This document shows positions 34,223 to 43,438 of a stretch of DNA of 64,000 nt, in pieces. Origin of the DNA: an uncultured Aquimarina sp. GTDB taxonomy: Bacteria > Bacteroidota > Bacteroidia > Flavobacteriales > Flavobacteriaceae. How positions within the stretch are numbered: the stretch's first letter is position 1; each line of letters starts with the position of its first letter. The notes under the pieces were generated by a model. That model worked only from the letters and a program-made list of their open reading frames with translations, made no database searches and was not told the origin of the DNA. Location: the NCBI GenBank assembly GCA_947496705.1, contig CANMDW010000002.1:186001-250000 (forward strand), read 5' to 3'. A program made the translations under genes and the position numbers.

Positions 34223-35113
34223 ATGAAGACAATTACTGTATTTACACCTACCTATAACCGGGCTTATTGCTTGCATAAATGCTATGAAAGCTTACTACAA
34301 CAATCAAATCAGGATTTTGTCTGGCTTATTATTGATGATGGCTCTTCAGACAATACCGAAGCATTGGTGAAATCCTGGATTGATGAGAATACGATAGATA
34401 TCCAATATCATTATCAAGAAAACCAGGGAATGCATGGAGGACATAATGCTGCATACAGACTTATTGAGACTACACTTAATGTGTGTATTGATAGTGATGA
34501 TTGTATGGGAGAGAACGCTATCCAGAAAATACTCGACGCCTGGGAGATCATTAAAGATAAACCAGAGTTTGCAGGTATCGTTGGATTGGATGCAGATACA
34601 AAAGGAAATATCATAGGAACCAAAATTCCACAACATATTACTGAAACAACACTATATGATTTGTATCATACACACAAGGTACAGGGAGATAAGAAATTAG
34701 TTTACAGAACCGAGGTAGTAAAAAAATATCCCGCTTACCCTATTTTTGAAGGAGAACGTTTTGTTCCTCTTGGATATTTGTATCAGCTTATTGACCAGGA
34801 GTATACATTGCTTCCGGTAAACGAAGTTTTTTGTGAAGTAGAGTATATGCCCGACGGTTCTAGCATGAATATACTAAAACAGTATAGACGGCATCCAAAT
34901 GGGTTTGCATTTTCGAGAAAAAGCAGAATGCAGCAGGCAAAAAATTTCAAAGATCGATTTAAGAATGCAATTCACTATGTATCTGGCGCTATCTTTTTGA
35001 AAAATGGGGCGTTTATAAAAGAATCTCCAAAGAAATTTATCACAGTCATCGCTATTCCTTTTGGGATATTATTAAACTTATACATCAGATTTAAAACAAA
35101 AAACGAATTTTAA
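34223..35113 (+). CDS. Glycosyltransferase family 2 (GT-A fold)
   Basis: A 296-residue inverting glycosyltransferase. FTPTYNRAYCLHKCYESLL opens the nucleotide-binding domain, IIDDGSSDNTEALV is near residues 35-48 and the metal-binding DxD equivalent is in CIDSDDCMG near 91-99. It is predicted to add one sugar of the repeat unit. Its stop codon overlaps the next ATG (TAATG). Confidence 0.88.
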   Translation: MKTITVFTPTYNRAYCLHKCYESLLQQSNQDFVWLIIDDGSSDNTEALVKSWIDENTIDIQYHYQENQGMHGGHNAAYRLIETTLNVCIDSDDCMGENAIQKILDAWEIIKDKPEFAGIVGLDADTKGNIIGTKIPQHITETTLYDLYHTHKVQGDKKLVYRTEVVKKYPAYPIFEGERFVPLGYLYQLIDQEYTLLPVNEVFCEVEYMPDGSSMNILKQYRRHPNGFAFSRKSRMQQAKNFKDRFKNAIHYVSGAIFLKNGAFIKESPKKFITVIAIPFGILLNLYIRFKTKNEF

Positions 35114-36255
35114 TGAGTATGATGAGAGTTTTACAGGTTTTTACGGTTATGGATCGGGGAGGGGCAGAGTCTATGATCATGAATTATTATCGAAGCATTG
35201 ATAGAGATAAAGTTCAGTTTGATTTTTTGGTGCATAGAAAAGAAAAAGGAGCCTTTGATGAAGAGATAGATAGCCTGGGAGGAAAGATTTTTAGGATGAA
35301 TCCCATCAGCCCTTTTTTTCCTAACAAATACTATGAAGAGCTGCGAAAGTTTTTCAAAGAACATACCGAATATACTGTTGTACACTCACATTTAAATACC
35401 TTTAGTTGCTTTCCTTTAAAAATTGCCAAAGAGTGTAACATCCCGTGTCGTATTGCTCATGCACACATCGCTCTTGATAAAGTGAGTTTGGGTACATTTT
35501 TTGCACAAAAAGAGAGTCTGAAAGAAATTTTAAAAAAGGTAGTGAAGTTTCGATTAAAGAAAAGAATTAAAAACGACGCTACACATTATTTTTCTTGTGG
35601 AGAGAAAGCAGGAAAATGGCTATTTGGCAGCACCACTTCGTTTATCATGATGAACAATGCCATCGATGCAAAAAAATTTAGTTATAACAAAGTAACAGCT
35701 GCCGAATACAAAAAAGAATTTAATGTTGAGGATGAGATTATTATTGGTCATGTTGGTCGTTTTTCGAGCCAGAAAAATCACGCATTTCTATTGCAAATAT
35801 TTGCGGCTTTATTGAAGAAAAATGCTAACTATCAATTGGTACTTATAGGAGACGGTCCTTTAAAAAATGCTATGGAAAAGGAAGCCAAGAACCTGTCTAT
35901 TGATAAGCAAGTTCATTTTTTGGGCGTTCGCACCGATATTCCGCAATTGTATCAACTGTTGGACCTGTTTGTTTTTCCTTCGTTTTATGAAGGGCTACCG
36001 GTTACTTTAATTGAAGCGCAGGCGGCAGGACTTAAAATTTTGGCGTCAGATACGATAACCAAAGAGGTACACTTAACCGATGATATAGCATTTCTATCTA
36101 TAGAGAAACCTGCAGAATTTTGGGCCGATACAATATTGGAAACTGCTCCTTCAGAGAAAAAAGATAATACAGAACTTATCGTAGATAAACACTATGATAT
36201 TGTTTCAAATACCCAAAAGATGCAGGAGTTTTATCTGCAACAATCATCTATATAA
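35113..36255 (+). CDS. Glycosyltransferase family 4 (GT-B fold), C
   Basis: A 380-residue protein opening MMRVLQVFTVMDRGGAESMIM, typical of the EpsF-like GT4 group. It has HVGRFSSQKNHAFLL near 213-227 and FPSFYEGLPVTLIEAQAAG near 290-308 as the donor site. It should act on the lipid-linked intermediate. It is translationally coupled to the preceding GT2 gene. Confidence 0.88.
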   Translation: MSMMRVLQVFTVMDRGGAESMIMNYYRSIDRDKVQFDFLVHRKEKGAFDEEIDSLGGKIFRMNPISPFFPNKYYEELRKFFKEHTEYTVVHSHLNTFSCFPLKIAKECNIPCRIAHAHIALDKVSLGTFFAQKESLKEILKKVVKFRLKKRIKNDATHYFSCGEKAGKWLFGSTTSFIMMNNAIDAKKFSYNKVTAAEYKKEFNVEDEIIIGHVGRFSSQKNHAFLLQIFAALLKKNANYQLVLIGDGPLKNAMEKEAKNLSIDKQVHFLGVRTDIPQLYQLLDLFVFPSFYEGLPVTLIEAQAAGLKILASDTITKEVHLTDDIAFLSIEKPAEFWADTILETAPSEKKDNTELIVDKHYDIVSNTQKMQEFYLQQSSI

Positions 36256-36257
36256 TT

Positions 36258-37661
36258 ATGGGAAAGATTCAGGAAAAAATATACAATAGACTGCCATACC
36301 CTTTTAAATTTATATTGTTGAATATAAAGGCATATCAGAATACTAAAAAGCGCTATACTACAGCGTTTGATCAATATTTAAAAGAATATATCAATTTATG
36401 GGATGCTGATATTGATACCTTGAATGCTTACCAGGAAACACGATTGCAAGTACTTCTCTCTGAGGTGTTTGAATATTCGGATTGGTATAGTAAGATCATG
36501 AATGAATCTGGGATTAAAGCAGAGGATATTAAAGAAAACCCATTCGGTGTCCTTCAAAAAATGCCTATTCTTAAAAAAGCTGAAAGAAAATCGTATCCAG
36601 AGGCATTGGTAAATAAAAAACGAAATAAGGATGGGGTTGGCTATACCAGTGGTACTTCGGGGGCTCCCACGATTAACTATCTGGATTTAGAATCAATTAA
36701 CAGATCTTTTGCTTTATGGAGAAGGTTTCATCATACTCTTGGACTAGCCACCAGAAAAGTAAGGCAAGTACGTTTTTCAGGCAGATTAATGGTGCGCCCT
36801 GATGCTAAAAAACCTCCGTTTTGGGTGTATAATTATTTTGAGCGTCAGTTATTGATGTCTACCTATCACCTTACCGAGGATCATTTAATTCATTACGTAC
36901 ATAAACTTAACAGGTTTAAACCTCTTTTGTTAGATGGGTATCCTTCTGCAATTTATATCATCAGTAGATTCATTAATAAGCATAAGATTGAAATGCAATG
37001 TACTCCAAAGGCTATAGCCGTTACTGCTGAGACATTGTACGATTATCAACGATTAGAAATAGAAAAAGCGTTCAAATGTCATGTTTATAATCAGTATGCT
37101 TCCAGCGAAGGGAGCCCGTTTATTACAGAATGTATACAAGGTAATTTACATTTAAATCTGGATTCGGGTATTTTTGAGTTTATCAATACCAAAGGCGAAA
37201 AAGCCAAACCGGGAGAAGTCGCCCAATTGGTAGTTACAAGTTTTACGAATCTAAAAACCCCTTTGATAAGATATAATATCGAAGATACGGTATTGTTATC
37301 AGAAAAAACGAAAACCTGTAGTTGCGGTTGTGCAATGCCAATTATTGAAAAACTTACGGGTAGGGAAGATGATATCCTCTGGACACAGGAAAAAGGATAT
37401 GTGGGTAGAATGGATACTGCATATAAAGGCCTGGAAGGCATCATAAAAAGCCAAATCATTCAGGAAAGTCCGCAAGAAATTATTGTTAATTTGATTGCAG
37501 ATGATATGTTTGATAAAAGTATGCACGATAAATTGTTACATAACCTGAAAGACAGACTAGGTGAAAATCTGAATTATCAGATCAATACTGTAGATAATAT
37601 CCCCCTGGGACCCAATGGTAAGTTTGATGCGGTAAAGCGAAATTTTAAGATAGCACTATAA
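36258..37661 (+). CDS. CapK/PaaK-like AMP-forming ligase family protein, A
   Basis: A 467-residue member of the adenylate-forming superfamily resembling phenylacetate-CoA ligase (PaaK) and CapK. It has the P-loop YTSGTSGAPT near residues 127-136, YNQYASSEGSPF near 274-285 and a C-terminal subdomain (LTGREDDILWT). CapK-type genes recur in capsule loci, but their reaction is not settled; activation of a carboxylate used to modify the polysaccharide is plausible. It is the last gene of EPS block 1 and is followed by a terminator. Confidence 0.78.
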   Translation: MGKIQEKIYNRLPYPFKFILLNIKAYQNTKKRYTTAFDQYLKEYINLWDADIDTLNAYQETRLQVLLSEVFEYSDWYSKIMNESGIKAEDIKENPFGVLQKMPILKKAERKSYPEALVNKKRNKDGVGYTSGTSGAPTINYLDLESINRSFALWRRFHHTLGLATRKVRQVRFSGRLMVRPDAKKPPFWVYNYFERQLLMSTYHLTEDHLIHYVHKLNRFKPLLLDGYPSAIYIISRFINKHKIEMQCTPKAIAVTAETLYDYQRLEIEKAFKCHVYNQYASSEGSPFITECIQGNLHLNLDSGIFEFINTKGEKAKPGEVAQLVVTSFTNLKTPLIRYNIEDTVLLSEKTKTCSCGCAMPIIEKLTGREDDILWTQEKGYVGRMDTAYKGLEGIIKSQIIQESPQEIIVNLIADDMFDKSMHDKLLHNLKDRLGENLNYQINTVDNIPLGPNGKFDAVKRNFKIAL

Positions 37662-37688
37662 GACAACCGAGGGGATTTTTTAGCATAA

Positions 37689-37718
37689 AAAAAGAGGCTG
37701 TATTTTTAGCCTCTTTTT
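37689..37718. terminator. Bidirectional terminator at the end of EPS block 1
   Basis: An 11-bp stem (AAAAAGAGGCT / AGCCTCTTTTT) with an 8-nt loop lies between the convergent CapK-like gene and the beta-helix lipoprotein gene. Confidence 0.9.
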
Positions 37719-37745
37719 ATTTATATTTTATGTTTGCTTGAGATA

Positions 37746-39725
37746 TTAATTACTACAAGTATTACCGGTATCGGTAATAGCAGCAGGGTTGTCTGAGTTA
37801 TTATTGATACATACATATCTGGCTGCACCCGTAGGTTCAGAGATCGTATTGTTTAAAAGAGAAACATTGGTATTGGCTCCAAAGAGTCGTATCCCATCAC
37901 TATCATTAGGTTGAATCTTTTTGTTGTTCGATATTTCAATATCATTAGAGTTTCCAATTTCTATACCTCCGATAAGTTGATTATCAGTAAAAGTGATTCC
38001 CTTTGCTCTAGAAAGAGTGATTTTATTTGCATTAAAAAATGTATTCCCTACCAGGGTTGCTTTATAATCTTTGGATTCGTCTGTCTGATTTACACCTGTA
38101 AAATATACATGAAACCCTCCGCTTGCTGTAGTGACCTCATTACCTCTGATTTCTCCATTATTAATAAATGTATTGGTTGCTGTAATTCCTTTTTCTGCAA
38201 CATCCACTTTATTATTAATCACTCGTGTGTCATTGGGTTTACTTAGTTGTATACCCACTGCACCATTGCTAATGGTATTGTCATGTACATAGGCTTCATT
38301 CGAACTCACTACAATTCCTGTAGTATAACCAGATATGGTATTGCCACCCACTTCATTATTAAATACCGTTTCACCACCGCCGGCAGTAAAAATTGCCCAG
38401 CTATCTTTGGCAGCTCCTGCTGCATTAAATCTGTTATTAAGGATTTTGGTGCCGTTAGTAAGTGAATAAACCACTCGAGAATCGATATCATTATCCTCTA
38501 CGGTAATGTTTTGTCCTATGGTTACGGTTACAAATCCACCTCTACTGTTGGTTTCGGTATTTTTTCTAATGATGATATCAAATGCTTTTTGTAGTTCGAG
38601 TAATTCTCCTGTATCTGCATCTCTTCTTCTGGCGGGCTCTACATTAATGGCATACCCGACTTCACCACCATCAGAGTTGGCCATAGGTTGCCCCGAATTG
38701 ATAAAGGTATTACCCTCTATCAAGACATCCCGGCAATCGGTAAGCGACATAGCCATTCTTCTATTATCCTGAAAAGTACAATTCTTAATCACGACACCTG
38801 TAGTAGGTTTGTAATCGGCAGGATTGGTAGAAAACCCCTTGGAGTAGACGGTAAGACCACCTTTTGAACCTTCTATAAACTTTACTCCATCAATAGTCAC
38901 GTTTCTTCCTGATTGTATATGCATAAGATGGCTTCCTTCCAGTCCTGAATCATCTGGTGAATAAGCGCGCACATTTCTGTCACCATATAGCTTTCCTCCT
39001 TTAACAACAACATTATCTACATCATTTATAGCTATAATAGCGCCGTTTTCTACACCAGCTTCAGCAGGAAAAGTTCTTAGGTTTGTATTATCTGCCATTT
39101 CCAGGGTAAAGTTAGAAGGTATGTTTATTCCTTCCTTACTAGCTCTGAATGTAGTGATGGCAGGCGGAGTAATTTTCGTTACTTCAAAATACGCATCAAA
39201 CTTACCAATTTGAAAGGTAGTGGCGCCCAATTCTTTGGTCCAAAACATCAGGTTTTCCAGTTTCTGATTGTTTTCTAAGGCAATATCAGAAGTAGTCTTG
39301 CCTTCAACAATTCCCCATCGTACCGAATAAAACTTAAAAGTAGGATCTTTCAGTTTTACGTCTCCTTCCAATTGCAGTTGGTCACTTAACAGTCTTCCGT
39401 CGATAGTACCGCCGGAGAATATCAATTTACCATTGCCAATAATATCTCCTCCTTCAAATTCGAAGTTAACATTTTGGGGTAGCGTGATCGTTTCTTTGTT
39501 AAGGTCTAAAACACAATTTAGGATGATTGTAGAATTTGCAGCAACATTCGATAGATCAAAATCACAAGGAGTCGTGATTACATTTTCAGGATTGTCTGGG
39601 ATTACTTCACCATCAGGTTCGCCTTCGCCCCCGGTTTCCGGTATAGTTTCTCCAATGTCTTCTTTGCTACAGGAAATAGCAATACAGGTCATAAAAATAA
39701 ATAGATAATACAATAAGTTTTTCAT
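37746..39725 (-). CDS. Right-handed parallel beta-helix lipoprotein
   Basis: A 659-residue exported lipoprotein: the signal sequence ends ...CIAISC with the acylated cysteine at 19. A Pro/Glu/Gly-rich linker (about 20-50) precedes a right-handed beta-helix covering most of the chain, with many short coils such as VVIKNCTFQDN, VLIEGNTFINSG, IIRKNTETNSRG and ITVEDNDIDS. Such folds occur in polysaccharide lyases, epimerases and adhesins; no catalytic set was identified. The only minus-strand gene between EPS blocks 1 and 2, it may act on or bind the polysaccharide at the surface (inference). Confidence 0.8.
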   Translation of the reverse strand: MKNLLYYLFIFMTCIAISCSKEDIGETIPETGGEGEPDGEVIPDNPENVITTPCDFDLSNVAANSTIILNCVLDLNKETITLPQNVNFEFEGGDIIGNGKLIFSGGTIDGRLLSDQLQLEGDVKLKDPTFKFYSVRWGIVEGKTTSDIALENNQKLENLMFWTKELGATTFQIGKFDAYFEVTKITPPAITTFRASKEGINIPSNFTLEMADNTNLRTFPAEAGVENGAIIAINDVDNVVVKGGKLYGDRNVRAYSPDDSGLEGSHLMHIQSGRNVTIDGVKFIEGSKGGLTVYSKGFSTNPADYKPTTGVVIKNCTFQDNRRMAMSLTDCRDVLIEGNTFINSGQPMANSDGGEVGYAINVEPARRRDADTGELLELQKAFDIIIRKNTETNSRGGFVTVTIGQNITVEDNDIDSRVVYSLTNGTKILNNRFNAAGAAKDSWAIFTAGGGETVFNNEVGGNTISGYTTGIVVSSNEAYVHDNTISNGAVGIQLSKPNDTRVINNKVDVAEKGITATNTFINNGEIRGNEVTTASGGFHVYFTGVNQTDESKDYKATLVGNTFFNANKITLSRAKGITFTDNQLIGGIEIGNSNDIEISNNKKIQPNDSDGIRLFGANTNVSLLNNTISEPTGAARYVCINNNSDNPAAITDTGNTCSN

Positions 39726-39952
39726 TTGGGGGGAATTATTTTTTCGGGTTATTTATGATAGCACTAACGGGATGTTATAAGAATAATTGTATAATATTTT
39801 CAAAAAAAATGTTAAAATTTAGTTATATGTAAGTAATTGATACTTAAGGCATTTGTTTTTTACGGTTAAACTGTAAAATCAAGACGAGTTTTAAATAAAC
39901 TTTAAAAATTATGGGATCAAAAAGCCGTTTGTTTTGTTGAAAATAAAATAAT

Positions 39953-40124
39953 ATGTATATCCGCAATTATACCAGTAGTAATTTCATAATATAGAAAATT
40001 CAGTTACTCCCTTTAGGGTTGGGGGTATATAACTGAATTTTCAGCATTTTCTTTTTACCCCATGTCCCTAAAGGGTGAAGAAAATGCCTGAAGCTTTTTT
40101 ACTGGTATAATTGCGGATATACAT
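39953..40124. mobile_element. 172-bp inverted-repeat element with 25-bp perfect TIRs and 9-bp flanking direct repeats
   Basis: The ends 39953-39977 and 40100-40124 are perfect reverse complements over 25 bp. The element is bounded on both sides by TAAAATAAT (39944-39952 and 40125-40133), which looks like a target-site duplication. The interior has two further hairpins (GAAAATTCAGTTA/TAACTGAATTTTC and GCATTTTCTT.../...GAAGAAAATGC), each enclosing a CCCTTTAGGG-type palindrome. It has no coding capacity, so it is MITE-like or a structured RNA/DNA element. It lies in the 484-bp gap 39726-40209 between divergent genes; the AT-rich remainder shows only the promoter element at 40165. Confidence 0.75.
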
Positions 40125-40164
40125 TAAAATAATTTCAAAAATGTAAAATACCTGATCTAATATC

Positions 40165-40172
40165 TATATTTG
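40165..40172 (+). promoter_or_regulatory. -7 promoter element TATATTTG for EPS block 2
   Basis: An exact match to TAnnTTTG, 37 bp before the ATG at 40210 and 40 bp after the inverted-repeat element. It suggests that block 2 is transcribed separately from block 1. Confidence 0.5.
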
Positions 40173-40209
40173 CACTTGATTGTAAACTACAAATTTCACT
40201 TCATAGATA

Positions 40210-41361
40210 ATGCACAAAATAATTCGGGTAACTACCATACCAAAATCCCTGGGAGGATTGCTTCGGGGACAGCTAAAGTTTATGTCTCAGTATTATCATG
40301 TAATCGGGATATCGGGTAAAGGCGGCGATCGATTGGATAAAGTGGCCAGAGAAGAGGAGGTACCAGTGATTCCTGTAGAAATGACCCGTAAAATTACGCC
40401 TATACAAGATCTTAGAGCAGTATATCAATTATATAAAATCTTTAAAAAAGAAAAACCCGATATTGTACATAGCCACACACCCAAAGCAGGAACCTTGTCC
40501 ATGCTTGCCGCAAAACTGGCTGGGGTACCACACCGTTTACATACCATTGCCGGGATGCCGTTGCTGGAAGTCACCGGAGCCAAAAGAACGCTATTGGACA
40601 TCGTTGAAAAACTGACCTACAGCTGTGCAACCATGATTTATCCCAATTCATTTGGGCTTAAAGAGATTATTATTAAAAATAAATACACCAAACCCAAAAA
40701 ACTGAAGGTGATTGGCAATGGGAGTTCTAATGGCATAGATATTTCGCATTTTGATCCCGAATTATATTCAGAAGAAGATTGTATTGCGTTACGTACAGAA
40801 CTGAAAATTGACCCTGCCGATACCGTATTTATTTATCTGGGCAGATTGGTAAAAGATAAAGGAATCAATGAATTGGTAGCAGCCTTCAAAAGGTTGAATC
40901 AGGAAAATTCTAATAGTAAATTGCTTTTGGTAGGGATATTTGAAAATGATTTAGACCCGTTATTTCCCGAGGTAGAACAAGAGATCAAGACGAATCCAGA
41001 TATCATTTTTGCGGGTTGGCAAAGTGATGTGAGACCCTATTTTGCCATATCCGATATTTTAGGTTTTCCGAGCTATCGGGAGGGATTTCCTAATGTGGTG
41101 ATGCAGGCAGGAGCAATGGGCCTTGCCAGTATCGTGACCGATATTAATGGCTGTAATGAAATTATAGAAGATGGTGTTAATGGCATCATTATCCCCCCAA
41201 AAGATGAGGAAAGTTTGTATGTCAGTCTTAAAAAGTTGGTAGAGGATAAGGAATTATTATTCAAACTATCTTCAAAATCAAGAACCATGATTGTCGACCG
41301 ATATGGTAGACAATCTATGTGGGAATCTATCTTGGAAGAATATAAAACGCTTTTATCTTGA
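40210..41361 (+). CDS. Glycosyltransferase family 4, PglA-like
   Basis: A 383-residue GT-B enzyme. HSHTPKAGTLSMLAAKLAG near residues 95-113 and YPNSFGLKEII near 152-162 resemble the PglA/CapM-type group that adds the second sugar to undecaprenyl-diphosphate-linked N-acetylated amino sugars. The donor site is FPSYREGFPNVVMQAGAMG near 287-305. Being close to two PglC-like initiating enzymes, it is the likely second-step transferase (inference). It is the first gene of block 2. Confidence 0.85.
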   Translation: MHKIIRVTTIPKSLGGLLRGQLKFMSQYYHVIGISGKGGDRLDKVAREEEVPVIPVEMTRKITPIQDLRAVYQLYKIFKKEKPDIVHSHTPKAGTLSMLAAKLAGVPHRLHTIAGMPLLEVTGAKRTLLDIVEKLTYSCATMIYPNSFGLKEIIIKNKYTKPKKLKVIGNGSSNGIDISHFDPELYSEEDCIALRTELKIDPADTVFIYLGRLVKDKGINELVAAFKRLNQENSNSKLLLVGIFENDLDPLFPEVEQEIKTNPDIIFAGWQSDVRPYFAISDILGFPSYREGFPNVVMQAGAMGLASIVTDINGCNEIIEDGVNGIIIPPKDEESLYVSLKKLVEDKELLFKLSSKSRTMIVDRYGRQSMWESILEEYKTLLS

Positions 41362-41423
41362 TTGGTAAACTTGCCCTGGTATAATGTGATCTACTAAAAT
41401 GTAATTTTATAAGCATAGCATCT

Positions 41424-42722
41424 ATGAGGTTTTTTGAGCTGATAAGAAATAAACTGTTTTGGGTACTCGATACCGTTAAAGGAAGTGAGATAAAACGATC
41501 TTTACGCGATATAGGCGATATCATAGAAAACCCCGGCACTCGCGAGGTGATCGAAAATAAGAGGAAAAAACTCGAACAATTATTACAATTTGCCGTTAGT
41601 TCTACAAAGTTTTATGCAGCGTATAAGGGATATAATGCTTTACAGGATTTTCCGGTGGTCAATAAAAATAGTATCAGAGAACATTTTGAAGACTTCAGAT
41701 CTGAAGCGTACCGAAACAAACCTCATTTTACTTTTTCGACCAGTGGTTCTACCGGAATGCCTTTCAAAGTATATCACAACAAGAAAAAAAGATCCCGAAA
41801 TACTGCCGATACCATTTATTTCTCGAAACTGGCAGGTTTTAGAATAGGATTCAGGCTCATATTTTTTAGGTTGTGGGATGCTTTTGAAAAGAAAGGATCG
41901 TTGGGCAGAATATTACAAAATGTGGTGCCTGTAGATATTTTCGATTTACAAAAAGATGCAGCCAAAAAGCAGTTATTGCAAAAAATGCGCACATCTTCTT
42001 CATTAAGCTGGCTGGGATATGCTTCGGCCTTTGAAAGTATGTGTAAATACCTGGAAAAACAGAGGTCGGGCAAAGTAACTTCATTGCGATCTGCAATCGC
42101 TATTTCAGAATCTTTGAATGCGTATACCAAACAGGCTATGACAACATATTTTGATGTAGATGTGGTATCAAGATACTCGAATATAGAAAATGGAATTTTG
42201 GCACAACAACCAATAGGAAATCATGACTATTTTGTCATCAATGAAGCTAGTTATGTGATCGAGATTTTAGACATCGATAAAGACATACCGGTAGATCACG
42301 GAGTAACAGGTAGAATTGTAGTAACCGATCTTTTCAACTATTGTATGCCATTTATACGGTATGATACCGGTGATGTGGGAAGTATGGAAATACGGGATGG
42401 AAAAAAGGTCTTGACCCATATAAGTGGAAGAAAGAGAGATTTGATTACCGATACCAAAGGCAATATTATTACGGTAAATCTGGGCTCGATCTTTACCAAA
42501 TACCTCGAGTTAAAGCAATGCCAGCTTATTCAAAAAGCACCAAAAACCTATGTTTTTAAACTTAATACCAGTACAAAGTTTTTACGGGAAGATGTTTTGG
42601 TGAAAGATTTTAAAGGATACCTGGGAGATGATGCAAATATTACGGTAATCTATGTTGATGAAATTCCATTACTGGCATCCGGAAAAAGAAGGGTTATGGT
42701 AAATGAAATGGAAAGTAAATAA
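41424..42722 (+). CDS. CapK/PaaK-like AMP-forming ligase family protein, B
   Basis: A 432-residue adenylate-forming-family protein distantly paralogous to 36258-37661. It has the phosphate-binding TFSTSGSTGMPFKVY near residues 103-117, SRYSNIENGILAQQ near 255-268 and MPFIRYDTGDVGS near 312-324. The reaction is unknown. Two such proteins in one locus suggest two separate carboxylate activations or that they serve different blocks. Confidence 0.75.
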   Translation: MRFFELIRNKLFWVLDTVKGSEIKRSLRDIGDIIENPGTREVIENKRKKLEQLLQFAVSSTKFYAAYKGYNALQDFPVVNKNSIREHFEDFRSEAYRNKPHFTFSTSGSTGMPFKVYHNKKKRSRNTADTIYFSKLAGFRIGFRLIFFRLWDAFEKKGSLGRILQNVVPVDIFDLQKDAAKKQLLQKMRTSSSLSWLGYASAFESMCKYLEKQRSGKVTSLRSAIAISESLNAYTKQAMTTYFDVDVVSRYSNIENGILAQQPIGNHDYFVINEASYVIEILDIDKDIPVDHGVTGRIVVTDLFNYCMPFIRYDTGDVGSMEIRDGKKVLTHISGRKRDLITDTKGNIITVNLGSIFTKYLELKQCQLIQKAPKTYVFKLNTSTKFLREDVLVKDFKGYLGDDANITVIYVDEIPLLASGKRRVMVNEMESK

Positions 42723-42733
42723 ACTTTTTATTT

Positions 42734-42761
42734 TACTTTTGAACAAATGGTTATACATTTG
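42734..42761 (+). promoter_or_regulatory. Two -7 promoter elements (TACTTTTG and TACATTTG)
   Basis: TACTTTTG at 42734-42741 and TACATTTG at 42754-42761 are both exact TAnnTTTG matches in the 92-bp gap before the first initiating sugar transferase. They may give an internal promoter for the rest of block 2. Confidence 0.45.
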
Positions 42762-42814
42762 TCGAACCCTAGAAAAGTTCCCCCCTTTAGTATCTTATTT
42801 TAATATTAAAAAAG

Positions 42815-43420
42815 GTGTATAGAATTTTCATCAAAAGAATGCTGGATTTTACAGTTTCATTGATCTTATTAATTGGTATTTCTCCTATATTTGTAACTCT
42901 TATTATTTTATTGGCAATTGCAAATAAAGGAACCCCCTTTTTTATTCAAAAAAGACCAGGTAAAAATGAAAGGATTTTCAGCATTATAAAGTTCAAAACC
43001 ATGAACGACAAAAAAAATGTGCATGGAAACTTGTTACCAGATAAAGATAGATTAACCAGAGTAGGGGCTTTTGTAAGAAAAACCTCTTTAGATGAAATCC
43101 CACAGTTGATCAATGTTTTAAAAGGCGAGATGTCATTAATAGGTCCTCGTCCTTTGATCATAGCGTATCTCCCCATTTATAATAACACACAAAAAAAACG
43201 TCATAATGTACGGCCCGGAATTACGGGTTGGGCCCAGGTAAATGGTCGAAACTCGATTAGCTGGACAAAAAAATTTGAATACGATGTGTGGTATGTAGAG
43301 CACCATAACTTTTTATTAGATCTTAAAATATTGGGGCTAACACTAAAAAAAGTACTGAAAAAAGAAGATGTCAACCTTTCTGAAGAGCAAACTTCAGAAT
43401 ATTTTAATGGTAAAAATTAG
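42815..43420 (+). CDS. Initiating undecaprenyl-phosphate sugar phosphotransferase, PglC-like (1)
   Basis: A 201-residue monotopic phosphoglycosyltransferase. An N-terminal re-entrant membrane helix (residues ~9-33) is followed by IIKFKTMND near 57-65, the catalytic Asp-Glu pair in SLDEIPQL near 90-97 and SLIGPRPL, then PGITGWAQVNGRN. It transfers a phospho-sugar from a UDP-sugar to undecaprenyl phosphate. The size is that of PglC/WecA-independent small enzymes, not the long WbaP form. The start is GTG at 42815; no ATG lies upstream in frame. Confidence 0.88.
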   Translation: MYRIFIKRMLDFTVSLILLIGISPIFVTLIILLAIANKGTPFFIQKRPGKNERIFSIIKFKTMNDKKNVHGNLLPDKDRLTRVGAFVRKTSLDEIPQLINVLKGEMSLIGPRPLIIAYLPIYNNTQKKRHNVRPGITGWAQVNGRNSISWTKKFEYDVWYVEHHNFLLDLKILGLTLKKVLKKEDVNLSEEQTSEYFNGKN

Positions 43421-43438
43421 TTTTAGGTAAAATAGGAG

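Noticed and set aside
38247..38772. Plus-strand open frames within the beta-helix lipoprotein gene
   Set aside because: They are cysteine/isoleucine-rich shadows of the repetitive Asn/Gly-rich coding sequence.
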